Positions 1-6,356 of a stretch of DNA of 7,676 nucleotides are shown piece after piece. The position numbers were made by a program, and so were the translations under genes. Below the pieces are notes generated by a model. It did no database searches, was not told the DNA's origin, and saw only the letters and a list, made by a program, of their open reading frames with translations. Source of the DNA: Thermoplasmata archaeon (GTDB taxonomy: Archaea > Thermoplasmatota > Thermoplasmata > Thermoplasmatales > Thermoplasmataceae); contig JAJZKL010000034.1 of NCBI GenBank assembly GCA_021804185.1, forward strand, positions 1 to 7,676, in the 5' to 3' direction. Position 1 is the first letter of the stretch. Every line of letters starts with the position of its first letter.

Positions 1-323
1 AATTGAGAAGTGAAAAGCCCAACTGTGATGGAAAGAAGTGCACAGACAACAAAATATATTCTTACTGTCTCCGGTTTAACTCCTGAACGCTCAATAAGAT
101 AAGATCCAATTGGAAATGTGGTATCATCATTTCTGAGGATTCTCCCTGACTTGTGATCAAAAAAATCCATGGAAAGGTTGAGAGCAGCCTGCATCAGCAT
201 AACGACTGCCACCAGAAGTATGAACATAACCGGGTCTCGAAATCTGTTATAAGACCATACCACCAGAACCGGAGAAAAGGAGGTGAAGTAAAGTGGAAGT
301 TTGAGGCCCTTTGCTATATTCAT
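1..323 (-). CDS. UbiA-family prenyltransferase, N-terminal part (cut by window edge)
   Basis: The minus strand is open from an ATG at 323-321 to the window edge, giving 107 residues of an integral membrane protein; the rest lies left of the window. An in-frame TAA at 350-348 and no other in-frame start make 323 the likely start. Hydrophobic segments lie at about residues 12-24, 31-48 and 89-105. Between them, residues 49-60 (NLSMDFFDHKSG) followed by RNDDTTFPIG resemble the first Asp-rich motif of UbiA prenyltransferases (ND-x-x-D-x3-G-x-D), which binds the Mg-prenyl-diphosphate. In MenA the pattern is NDYxDxxxGxD; here Met52 stands where the Asn would be. The family transfers prenyl chains to aromatic or glycerol acceptors in quinone, heme or ether-lipid synthesis; the acceptor cannot be told from this fragment. 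It is divergent from a second UbiA-type gene at 416, which suggests a shared quinone or lipid pathway. Family call is fairly firm; substrate unknown. Confidence 0.75.
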   Translation of the reverse strand, partial: MNIAKGLKLPLYFTSFSPVLVVWSYNRFRDPVMFILLVAVVMLMQAALNLSMDFFDHKSGRILRNDDTTFPIGSYLIERSGVKPETVRIYFVVCALLSITVGLFTSQ

Positions 324-415
324 GCATTCGTGATTGTGAAAAGCTAATTAATTTCTCGTCAATTTAATTTTCCTTCACTCTTATATATCATTTTCCAATA
401 CAGTATAGATAACAT
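324..415. promoter_or_regulatory. Divergent promoter region between two UbiA-type genes
   Basis: This 92-base AT-rich gap separates the starts at 323 (minus) and 416 (plus). For the plus gene, TTATATAT at 381-388 is centred about 31 bases before the ATG, placing transcription start a few bases before it. For the minus gene, the AATTAATT stretch around 345-352 is a weaker candidate, centred about 26 bases before the start codon. Both would give leaderless or nearly leaderless messages. No clear Shine-Dalgarno sequence precedes either start. Confidence 0.5.
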
Positions 416-1732
416 ATGGACAGAGCCGTAATCAAGCTGCTCAGGAAAGCCAGAACCATGACTTTATCTACTACTGGAGTCAAAACATGGACAACAAAGA
501 CTTTCTATGCTATGGATCACGGTTTTCTATTCTATATTGAAAAAGGCGGTCTCACTTTAAAGAACATTACAGAGAATCCGAACATAAGTTTTGCAATAGA
601 CGAGAATAAACTGAATCTTTTTGTTCAGGGCTCCGGGAGAGTTGAAATTTTGGGCGAACCGGATGATCTGCAGAGAGAGAGGGGGATATTACTTCACAAG
701 GTTCCTGAAGATGCTGCATTCTCTCATAGCGGGCACGTATTTCTTGCCAGGCTTGTCCCTGATGAAATACGGGTAATGGATATGCGTGTTGAAATGAAGA
801 GATACAGTGCCGACGTAAATCTAGATGAAATGACAGAGCATTTCCAACCGATCTTTAGCCTTTTCAGGGTATGGTCATTTCAGCAGAGCATAATTGCATT
901 GATTATTGGTTCCATACTTGCTGTCAGGCTGAATTTAGTATTTCTGGTTCTTTCAGTTCTCGGTATTATGGCCGCCCATGGCGCTTTCAATGCCATAAGC
1001 GGATACTTTGATTTCAGGACAGGGAACGATACGCCCAGATCCCTGACCAGTTCAAGAGTTTTTGTTGACAACCTTGTACATCCGAGGAAGGCCCTTGGAG
1101 TCTCCTATCTACTGCTGGCGCTTGCTCTTGTGGATGGGGTATACCTGGCTATTTCCAGGCCACAGATTTGGCCATTTATCCTGATAGGCGTTGTAGCAGG
1201 TGCTCTATATAGTGCCCCAAAAATAGGGTTTAAAAAATATGCTCTGGGAGATGTTGCTGTCTTTGTTGCATGGTCACCCGGAATATTCCTTGGCGCTTAT
1301 GTACTTCAGGGAGGAATAATAAACCTTCCAATACTTCTGATATCATTTTCAGTTGCCCTTCTAACGGTGAATATCCTGCATGGAAATAACTGGAGAGACA
1401 TGGACGACGACAGGAAAGTCGGGGTCAGAACAGTTGCAAATGTTCTTGGAGAAGAGGGATCAAAGATCTATTATTATACACTCATTTGGTCTCCATATGC
1501 CCTTGTTGTCCTGGCATATTTCCTTGAGAGGCACCTATACCCGTTGTTTGCCGTAATGCTTACAGTTCCTCTGGCAATACAGCTTTCAAGAATTGCTGCA
1601 AACAGGAAGAACATAAAAAGGTCAATGCTGGATATGCTTACTGCAAGAGCAACTTTCTACTTCGGTCTTTTCGGGGTTATATCCTATCTTCTTGTTACCT
1701 ATGCCTCAGGGGCACTTCATCTTGTAGTGTAG
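416..1732 (+). CDS. Split-barrel flavin-type domain fused to MenA-like UbiA prenyltransferase
   Basis: A 438-residue two-domain protein. Residues 1-~130 have the look of the pyridoxamine 5'-phosphate oxidase-like split-barrel fold (FMN, F420 or heme binders): RKARTMTLSTTG, then GFLFYIEKGGLTLKNITENP and a GSGRVEILGEPDD strand pair. Residues ~147-438 are a UbiA-type membrane prenyltransferase with about eight or nine helices. Its second Asp motif is excellent: NNWRDMDDDRKVGVRT (324-339) matches the MenA pattern NNxRDxxxDxxxGxRT. The first motif, N192 to D205 (SGYFDFRTGND), keeps D199, G203 and D205 but has Ser-Gly where Asn-Asp is usual. MenA-like enzymes attach a polyprenyl chain to a naphthoquinone precursor at the membrane. 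The soluble domain may handle a flavin or redox step, but this is inference. The start is supported by a TATA box about 31 bases upstream. GtrA-like gene follows after 12 bases, so co-transcription is likely. Families firm; substrate and the point of the fusion unknown. Confidence 0.85.
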   Translation: MDRAVIKLLRKARTMTLSTTGVKTWTTKTFYAMDHGFLFYIEKGGLTLKNITENPNISFAIDENKLNLFVQGSGRVEILGEPDDLQRERGILLHKVPEDAAFSHSGHVFLARLVPDEIRVMDMRVEMKRYSADVNLDEMTEHFQPIFSLFRVWSFQQSIIALIIGSILAVRLNLVFLVLSVLGIMAAHGAFNAISGYFDFRTGNDTPRSLTSSRVFVDNLVHPRKALGVSYLLLALALVDGVYLAISRPQIWPFILIGVVAGALYSAPKIGFKKYALGDVAVFVAWSPGIFLGAYVLQGGIINLPILLISFSVALLTVNILHGNNWRDMDDDRKVGVRTVANVLGEEGSKIYYYTLIWSPYALVVLAYFLERHLYPLFAVMLTVPLAIQLSRIAANRKNIKRSMLDMLTARATFYFGLFGVISYLLVTYASGALHLVV

Positions 1733-1744
1733 GACAGGGAATAA

Positions 1745-2224
1745 ATGTCCGTAAAAGGAGATTATTCTCTTAGTGACTTTATAAGGAACCTGATAAGGAA
1801 CAATTTATTCCGCTCTTTCAAATATTCAATTTCAGGATTCGCAGGATTTATCATGCTTGAAATTCTAACATTTATTGGAATTGAGTTTATCGGAGTTTCA
1901 TTGATATTCCTCATAGACGCATATTCTTTTTTCACTGCAGTGCTTGTAGAGTATATTATTAATGAACACTGGACAACAAGAAACGAGGGAAATCATGGAG
2001 GTGCGTTGAAGGGGTTCCTCATAAGGCTATTTACATTTGAGCTCCTGAATCTGCTGGGCAATATTGTTACTCTTTCTGTTCAGTATGCATTACTGTTTTT
2101 CTTCAATATCTCCCCTCTTATCGGTAATTTAATTGGATCAGGGATAGCTTTCCCTGTTAATTATTATCTACAGATGAAGAATGTTTGGGGAATAAATCCT
2201 GTCCAGTTTTCAGAGGGGAAATAA
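1745..2224 (+). CDS. GtrA-like four-helix membrane protein
   Basis: A 159-residue membrane protein with four predicted helices (about residues 27-46, 50-72, 93-120 and 123-143), the usual size and layout of the GtrA family (PF04138). Family-like features are KYSISGFAG at the start of helix 1, EYIINEHWTTRN (69-80) after helix 2, which matches the N-x-x-W-T-F type motif, and NYYLQMKNVW (139-148) after helix 4, which matches the closing NF...R...VW motif. GtrA proteins are thought to move polyprenyl-phosphate-linked sugars or related lipid carriers across the membrane. The gene begins 12 bases after the UbiA fusion, with AGGGA at 1736-1740 as a plausible ribosome binding site, so the two are probably one operon. 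That would fit a prenyl-lipid role. Family call is good from motif layout; the cargo is unknown. Confidence 0.75.
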   Translation: MSVKGDYSLSDFIRNLIRNNLFRSFKYSISGFAGFIMLEILTFIGIEFIGVSLIFLIDAYSFFTAVLVEYIINEHWTTRNEGNHGGALKGFLIRLFTFELLNLLGNIVTLSVQYALLFFFNISPLIGNLIGSGIAFPVNYYLQMKNVWGINPVQFSEGK

Positions 2225-2285
2225 TATTCCTTGCACCACCGGTTTCCGATAATCTGAAATACAGGAAAGTTATGATCCGGAGTTA

Positions 2286-2543
2286 ATGACTGTCAGCAGT
2301 GAAAGTCTGGAGAACGCCTACGGGTTCAGAAAATACTTCTGGGGCAGAGTTATGGGGCTAGGTCTCCTCATCGTGGGCGTTGGGTTCTATTTCGTCTGGT
2401 CGGTTCTTTATGGAACATGGGCAGATGTGGGGCTTTACTCATTCGTTGTGGTTGTAGTTATTTTTGGCCTTCTCGAACTTGCATTGGTTCAATCCAAAAT
2501 TAAAGATGAGATCAGGGAAATTGAGAGATCTAAGAGGGCGTGA
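2286..2543 (+). CDS. Small two-helix membrane protein of unknown function
   Basis: An 85-residue protein not recognised as any named family. It has a polar N-terminus (1-20), two predicted membrane helices (about 22-41 and 47-67) joined by a short loop around GTWADVG, and a charged C-terminal tail (69-85, QSKIKDEIREIERSKRA) that could form a short amphipathic helix on the cytoplasmic side. The ATG at 2286 is preceded by GGAG at 2279-2282, and an in-frame TAA at 2250-2252 closes the frame upstream. It follows the GtrA-like gene by 61 bases on the same strand and may belong to that transcript. It ends only four bases from the end of the convergent VirB4-like ATPase gene. Its size and two-helix form resemble small accessory membrane proteins of archaeal Ced systems, but its opposite orientation weakens that link. 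Confidence 0.55.
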   Translation: MTVSSESLENAYGFRKYFWGRVMGLGLLIVGVGFYFVWSVLYGTWADVGLYSFVVVVVIFGLLELALVQSKIKDEIREIERSKRA

Positions 2544-2547
2544 GCCT

Positions 2548-4458
2548 TTATTCTGCAAATATCCTGAGCCTTCTGCAATATTTTCCATCGGAATAATAAC
2601 ACTCTGAGTATGGGTAACCTTTGCCTCCCAGGAGATTCTGAGGCTCCACCGCAGTGAATCCATCTATCTTGAGAGCGATATAGTCTCTTGTGGATATTTT
2701 TCTGGTTCTGAATATGAATATATGTGTGCTGTTCAATGCCAGGGAAGCATTCTCATCCTTTGTCATGTCATCTGCATTCTGCGTAATGTTGAAAATTATA
2801 GTATTGTAGTGGCGGCTATGCCTCACCATGCTCTCCAGATATTTCCTGGATTCGTCATCGAAGATCGCGGTGTGCCCCTCTTCAATTATTATGGCCTTTC
2901 TCCTGAGATCAGATGTCATGAGGCTGTAGAGTTTCATCATGCTCTCTCTTGCAAAATCTCTGGTCGACATACCTTTATTACGCAATATTAAAATGTCAGC
3001 CGGGGAGATTGAATTAATGTCGCTGAAATCATACTCTTCCAGAGGATCATATACATAGAGGCAGTCAATTAGACTGTTCTTTATCATTCTTCTTATAATG
3101 ATTCCAGTGAAGAATGATTTGCCTGACCCGGTTTCCCCGATAACCATGAAATTATTCGCTGCTCCGTAAACAATAGGGAGGAAAACAGTTCTGCCATTGA
3201 GATCATCTATTCCGATCTCAATGTCCCCATATGATTGAGGGCTGAAAGAAAGTGGCATAATGGTGGATGCTGATGATGCACTCATCATGTATTTTGGCTT
3301 TAAATGTTCAGAGAATGGAAAGATATTTCCAAGAGATGCGGCTGTTGGCTTTACAATTGAGAAGTCCAGGCCAAGATAGTTCAGGGATCTCCGATATGTT
3401 CTCTCATAATCAGTAAGATGAACGGGATGGGAGCCTATAAGGGTAAGATTAAGAGATGTTCTGAGAATTGAATCCCTATCCTTCTTGAGGCCCTCCTCCA
3501 TTGAGTTGATGGTTTCTATTTGCTGGCCGATGCCTGTCCCATGCTCTTTTATGGAATCTCCCGAAATGCGTATCTGAGCCTTTCTGTCTGCTCTGGCAGA
3601 TTTTAACAATCTCAAAGCTGATTCATCCTGTATTCTGTGGACTGAAAACCTTGTGACAGTGCCTATACCGGAACCTTCTAGAAATGCATATAAAAGTGGT
3701 CCCCCGTCATAATCAGAGTCTCTGAGTTCAAGCATTATGAAATTTCTGTCTCCGCTGATAAAATTCCTTCTCAGATGCATTACAGGATCGATTTTTGAAT
3801 TTTTGGATGAGCTGGAATAGAAAATAGTATTATACAGATTCTCCAAATCTGATATTTGCGGAATGGTAAAATTAAAATTCAGAGATGAAAGGCCTTCAAG
3901 GAATTTTATTGAACCTTCTGCCAGATTTGCTGCTGTTTTCTGTTGAGATCCAGTTGCTGATGAAAATACAGCAAGAATATGGGTTTCTCCATGCCCCTCT
4001 TCGTCGATTCCGGTGTAAGCAAAAAAATCAGAGTCCACTGAAATGTCCGAGAGAAGCCTCCTGAGGCCGTTAAGGATGTTTCTCTGTTCACTTTCCCTTG
4101 CCTCAGGGAGCATTCTCGGCTCCAGGAATGCGATGAATCTTAATTTCCCGGATACTCTGAATATGCCTTCAGGGTCTGATTCCTCGCGGGTTAAACTGAA
4201 CTCTGGAACAAACTTTCGCCCTCCAGCAGGAGGCATCAGCTTTGTGAACAACTTGACTATTCTGGTCTTTCCAGTAATCTCTATAAGTATTCCCGTAACA
4301 CTGATTGCTGCGATGAATACTGAGAACAGTGTGTTAATCTCCAGTGTAAAGACTGTTATCAAAGATAAGGAGATTATGAGAAGCAACGTCCTGTACCTGA
4401 GGCCGAACATTGTGGGGATGAAGATATCTAAATTAGGTGGGACCTTTCTATATCGCAT
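2548..4458 (-). CDS. VirB4/HerA-type conjugation ATPase with N-terminal VirB3-like hairpin (CedB-like)
   Basis: A 636-residue membrane-anchored motor ATPase. Residues 1-~75 begin VPPNLDIFIPTMFGLRYR and then form two hydrophobic helices (about 23-39 and 43-61), resembling the VirB3/PrgI protein often fused to VirB4. Residues ~100-410 correspond to the VirB4 N-terminal region, ending in ASLGNIFPFSEH (374-385), a spot where VirB4 proteins carry a similar Pro-Phe motif. The C-terminal HerA-FtsK-like motor has Walker A GETGSGKS (441-448), VYDPLEEYDF (469-478), Walker B AIIIEEGH (522-529, Glu-Glu rather than Asp-Glu) and the SRHYNTIIFNITQ motif (548-560) with the conserved Gln. Such ATPases energise pilus assembly and DNA transfer. 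It is last in a three-gene operon: its ATG lies one base after the upstream TGA (TGAAATG), so translation is probably coupled. CedB is the nearest analogue I know; a generic HerA-like ATPase is less likely given the neighbours. Confidence 0.82.
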   Translation of the reverse strand: MRYRKVPPNLDIFIPTMFGLRYRTLLLIISLSLITVFTLEINTLFSVFIAAISVTGILIEITGKTRIVKLFTKLMPPAGGRKFVPEFSLTREESDPEGIFRVSGKLRFIAFLEPRMLPEARESEQRNILNGLRRLLSDISVDSDFFAYTGIDEEGHGETHILAVFSSATGSQQKTAANLAEGSIKFLEGLSSLNFNFTIPQISDLENLYNTIFYSSSSKNSKIDPVMHLRRNFISGDRNFIMLELRDSDYDGGPLLYAFLEGSGIGTVTRFSVHRIQDESALRLLKSARADRKAQIRISGDSIKEHGTGIGQQIETINSMEEGLKKDRDSILRTSLNLTLIGSHPVHLTDYERTYRRSLNYLGLDFSIVKPTAASLGNIFPFSEHLKPKYMMSASSASTIMPLSFSPQSYGDIEIGIDDLNGRTVFLPIVYGAANNFMVIGETGSGKSFFTGIIIRRMIKNSLIDCLYVYDPLEEYDFSDINSISPADILILRNKGMSTRDFARESMMKLYSLMTSDLRRKAIIIEEGHTAIFDDESRKYLESMVRHSRHYNTIIFNITQNADDMTKDENASLALNSTHIFIFRTRKISTRDYIALKIDGFTAVEPQNLLGGKGYPYSECYYSDGKYCRRLRIFAE

Positions 4459-4459
4459 T

Positions 4460-5434
4460 TCAATCAGGATATCTTCTCCATTTCAACTCTTCCTGGATTG
4501 CTTCACTGTAAGGATCTTTCCTGGATGGGATCTGACTTGCTTGCCTGTATCCTGAATTGCCCGATGGGACCTGAATCATTCTAAGGAGGCCATCCTGCAG
4601 ATTCCCGGATCCAAGTTCCACTGCTGATCTGGCATATCCGGTAATGCTTCCTGCAATTGCACCTGCAGAAAATCCTCCAAGCATATTGAGAAGAGGAGTT
4701 GTGCCCGGTCCTCTCCCACTGAAAAATAGGTAGCCTGGAAGCAGGGACGGAATGAGTATCAGTGCTATCTGCAAAGGCGCTACATAGCTGAATAACTCAG
4801 AAAGGTATATAGAAAGAAGTGCCAGGAATGGAAAGATGGAAAATTCAATGAATATTTCCCAGAGCACTTTTGCATATCTCCTCAGATAACCTATGCCTGA
4901 GAGTACCGTGAATACCGGGAGCAGCGGGATTAAGAGCAGAATCATCCCTTCCCTTACCATAAGTGTGGCAAGGAGAACTGCGCATGAACCGAAATAAGCA
5001 CTTAACATGATGAATTGAAAAATGCTGTTTACGCCTGAATCAATTCCAGTTATCCCTGTTCCTGGAAGGGGAATAAGGCGCTGCTTATCCACATTGAGAT
5101 GGTTCCACATTATGGCATAAAGATGCTGCATTCCATTCAGGAATGAGAGGGAGATGTATACTGATGCGAGAGATACAAGAATGAGTATTGCGCACTTCAT
5201 AAACCAAGCTACCGGTCGCAGATCCGGCTCAAGGCTGTTTTTGAATAGAAATGCAAGAGCGGAAACAGCTATGGAAAGGCTGATCAGGTAAGGAGAAATC
5301 GTGTTGGCAGCAACTATTATTGCATTATAGCTGCCGGAAGAGGTAAATGAAGTGACATAAGCATAATCAGGAGCAAGACCGATCCTCAGGGTGTAAGTCC
5401 AAAGAAACTGAACAAGTTCAGAGTATGGGAGCAA
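4460..5434 (-). CDS. VirB6-like polytopic membrane protein (CedA-like), TTG start
   Basis: A 324-residue membrane protein with about six helices (near 42-65, 80-99, 138-158, 162-181, 195-214 and 219-238), a glycine-rich stretch at 249-266 and a hydrophilic C-terminal tail. The segment LLLIPLLPVFTVLSG followed by YLRRYAKVLWEIFIEF and FPFLALLSIYLSELF has the shape of VirB6/TrbL-type channel proteins, in which a polar amphipathic stretch separates the central helices. In type IV secretion VirB6 forms part of the inner-membrane channel; in Sulfolobales CedA is described as its counterpart in DNA import. I see no unique signature, so the call leans on topology and on sitting between a pilin-like gene and a VirB4-like gene. 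No ATG, GTG or other TTG occurs in frame between the stop at 5542-5540 and the TTG at 5434, and the first ATG is at residue 79, so TTG is the likely start. It lies 59 bases after the pilin-like gene. Confidence 0.68.
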   Translation of the reverse strand: MLPYSELVQFLWTYTLRIGLAPDYAYVTSFTSSGSYNAIIVAANTISPYLISLSIAVSALAFLFKNSLEPDLRPVAWFMKCAILILVSLASVYISLSFLNGMQHLYAIMWNHLNVDKQRLIPLPGTGITGIDSGVNSIFQFIMLSAYFGSCAVLLATLMVREGMILLLIPLLPVFTVLSGIGYLRRYAKVLWEIFIEFSIFPFLALLSIYLSELFSYVAPLQIALILIPSLLPGYLFFSGRGPGTTPLLNMLGGFSAGAIAGSITGYARSAVELGSGNLQDGLLRMIQVPSGNSGYRQASQIPSRKDPYSEAIQEELKWRRYPD

Positions 5435-5493
5435 AACAGCTTTCAGAATCTCCGAAAGCGAACCAAGCAGATATCCAGAAACAGACAGAATTA

Positions 5494-5775
5494 TCAGCTT
5501 CCAAAGGCAATGTATTTGAATATTGTGTAAACAACACCGCTAAGTGCAAGGGCATAGATGAAAGTGCCTATAATTGCATTCCTCAATCTCACATGGGCCT
5601 CCACCCTTCTGCTCTCATCGTTTCCGAAAAAACTGAGGGCCACAGGAATCCAAAGGACAAGCATCAAAACAGCCGACACCGAGATAAGGATATCATCTAT
5701 TCTTCCTGTGATCTGCTGGATTTGAGTTGATATTGACAATATGCCCGTATGCGTCATTAATACATGTTTTAGCAT
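5494..5775 (-). CDS. VirB2-like two-helix pilin candidate (CedA1-like)
   Basis: A 93-residue protein with a polar N-terminus (1-27), a hydrophobic helix (about 28-50), a short charged loop GNDESRRVEAHVRLRN (51-66) and a second hydrophobic helix (67-90) beginning AIIGTFIYALALSG. A helical hairpin with a charged loop and an A-I-I-G start to helix 2 is the typical form of VirB2/TrbC conjugation pilins and of the archaeal CedA1 and Ted pilins, which pack with lipid into a filament. No class III (type IV pilus) signal or lipobox is visible. It is first in the operon with the VirB6-like and VirB4-like genes, the usual place for an abundant subunit. A TATA box 24-29 bases upstream puts transcription start at or next to the ATG at 5775, supporting this start over Met7 (5757). 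Any small two-helix membrane protein could mimic this pattern, so the pilin call depends on context. Confidence 0.65.
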   Translation of the reverse strand: MLKHVLMTHTGILSISTQIQQITGRIDDILISVSAVLMLVLWIPVALSFFGNDESRRVEAHVRLRNAIIGTFIYALALSGVVYTIFKYIAFGS

Positions 5776-5798
5776 TCATGCATAAAATAGCATAGTTG

Positions 5799-5804
5799 TA
5801 TAAA
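5799..5804 (-). promoter_or_regulatory. TATA box of the T4SS-like operon
   Basis: On the minus strand TTTATA, in an AT-rich setting, is centred about 27 bases before the ATG at 5775, the standard archaeal TATA-to-start distance, so the transcript would be leaderless. The box directly abuts the stop codon (5807-5805) of the upstream thioesterase gene, so the operon has its own promoter although it lies only 29 bases downstream of that gene on the same strand. Confidence 0.6.
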
Positions 5805-6299
5805 TTATATTTGTGGGTGAACCCTGCTTTTAACTTCCTCAAGTGCTTTCAGTCTCTGCTGACTTCTTTGCTCGCCCTGTTTGAAGCGCTCTCGTTCTTC
5901 GTCAGTCTCGAGTTTAAGTTGAGGCACTTCAATTGCTTTTCCATCCTGGTTTATTGCCACGTAGGTCAGAAAACAGGTTGTGGTAAAACTCCTGTCTCCT
6001 GTAATGGCATTTTCTGAATAAACATCAACTTCGATCTCCATTGTCTTATTGGTTACATAATTTATTCTGCCGTAAAGAGAGACTATGTCTCCCAGATGTA
6101 TCGGTGAAAGGAAAAACAGCCTGTCGATGCTGCCAGTGACAGTTCTCCTTCTACAATGCTTTGCTGCCACTATGGCTGCCACATTATCAATCCATTCAAC
6201 CAGTCTCCCTCCATAGAGATCATTGTAAATGTTGGTGTCTGGTGGCAGCACCAGGCGCTGCAGTTCTGTCTGGGATTCCTTCCAGTGTTTTGCATCCAT
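5805..6299 (-). CDS. Hotdog-fold acyl-CoA thioesterase (YciA/BACH type)
   Basis: A 164-residue single-hotdog enzyme expected to hydrolyse acyl-CoA to free fatty acid and CoA in the cytoplasm. The family core is clear: LPPDTNIYNDLYGG (18-31) corresponds to the LP-x-x-x-N-x-x-G-x-L-F-G-G signature, with N23 and the Gly pair kept but Asn26 where Gly is usual. WIDNVAAIVAAKH (36-48) contains the likely catalytic D38. TVTGSIDRLFFLSPIHLGD (53-71) is the usual second block, and FLTYVAINQDGKAIEVP (110-126) closes the fold. A charged, probably helical tail (131-160) follows. In a Thermoplasmata-like archaeon with isoprenoid lipids the substrate is uncertain; CoA recycling or breakdown of imported fatty acids are options. 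The gene is divergent from rpiA with 76 bases between starts, and ATG at 6299 lies about 28 bases after a TATA-like TTTATT. Confidence 0.88.
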   Translation of the reverse strand: MDAKHWKESQTELQRLVLPPDTNIYNDLYGGRLVEWIDNVAAIVAAKHCRRRTVTGSIDRLFFLSPIHLGDIVSLYGRINYVTNKTMEIEVDVYSENAITGDRSFTTTCFLTYVAINQDGKAIEVPQLKLETDEERERFKQGEQRSQQRLKALEEVKSRVHPQI

Positions 6300-6323
6300 A
6301 TATGGATATTGGAAGTATCATCA

Positions 6324-6329
6324 AATAAA
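6324..6329 (-). promoter_or_regulatory. TATA-like box of the thioesterase gene
   Basis: TTTATT on the minus strand is centred about 28 bases upstream of the ATG at 6299, consistent with a leaderless transcript. It is weaker than the TATA boxes of the rpiA and T4SS-like promoters. Confidence 0.45.
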
Positions 6330-6348
6330 CTTCTCTTTGGAAATATGC

Positions 6349-6354
6349 TTTATA
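6349..6354 (+). promoter_or_regulatory. TATA box of rpiA
   Basis: TTTATA is centred about 25 bases before the ATG at 6376, so transcription should begin at or next to that codon. This spacing is the main reason for choosing 6376 as the rpiA start over longer in-frame extensions. An AAGGAA at 6367-6372 also lies just upstream of the ATG but would be outside a leaderless message. Confidence 0.6.
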
Positions 6355-6356
6355 GT

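Noticed and set aside
153..347. Plus-strand open frame of 64 codons
   Set aside because: It is antisense to the UbiA N-terminus, which has a family motif and hydrophobic helices; the plus-strand product looks random.
2239..2280. Inverted repeat TTTCC/GGAAA flanked by CCGG between the GtrA-like and 85-residue genes
   Set aside because: Only five paired bases with a 16-base loop and no following T-tract; too weak to call a terminator or RNA element.
4043..4555. Plus-strand open frame of 170 codons
   Set aside because: It is antisense to the ATPase and VirB6-like genes, which have clear motifs and tight operon spacing; no recognisable domain or promoter.
5425..5730. Plus-strand open frame of 101 codons opposite the pilin-like gene
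   Set aside because: Low-hydrophobicity, composition-driven shadow with no family features; the minus-strand hairpin protein with its TATA box is a better explanation.
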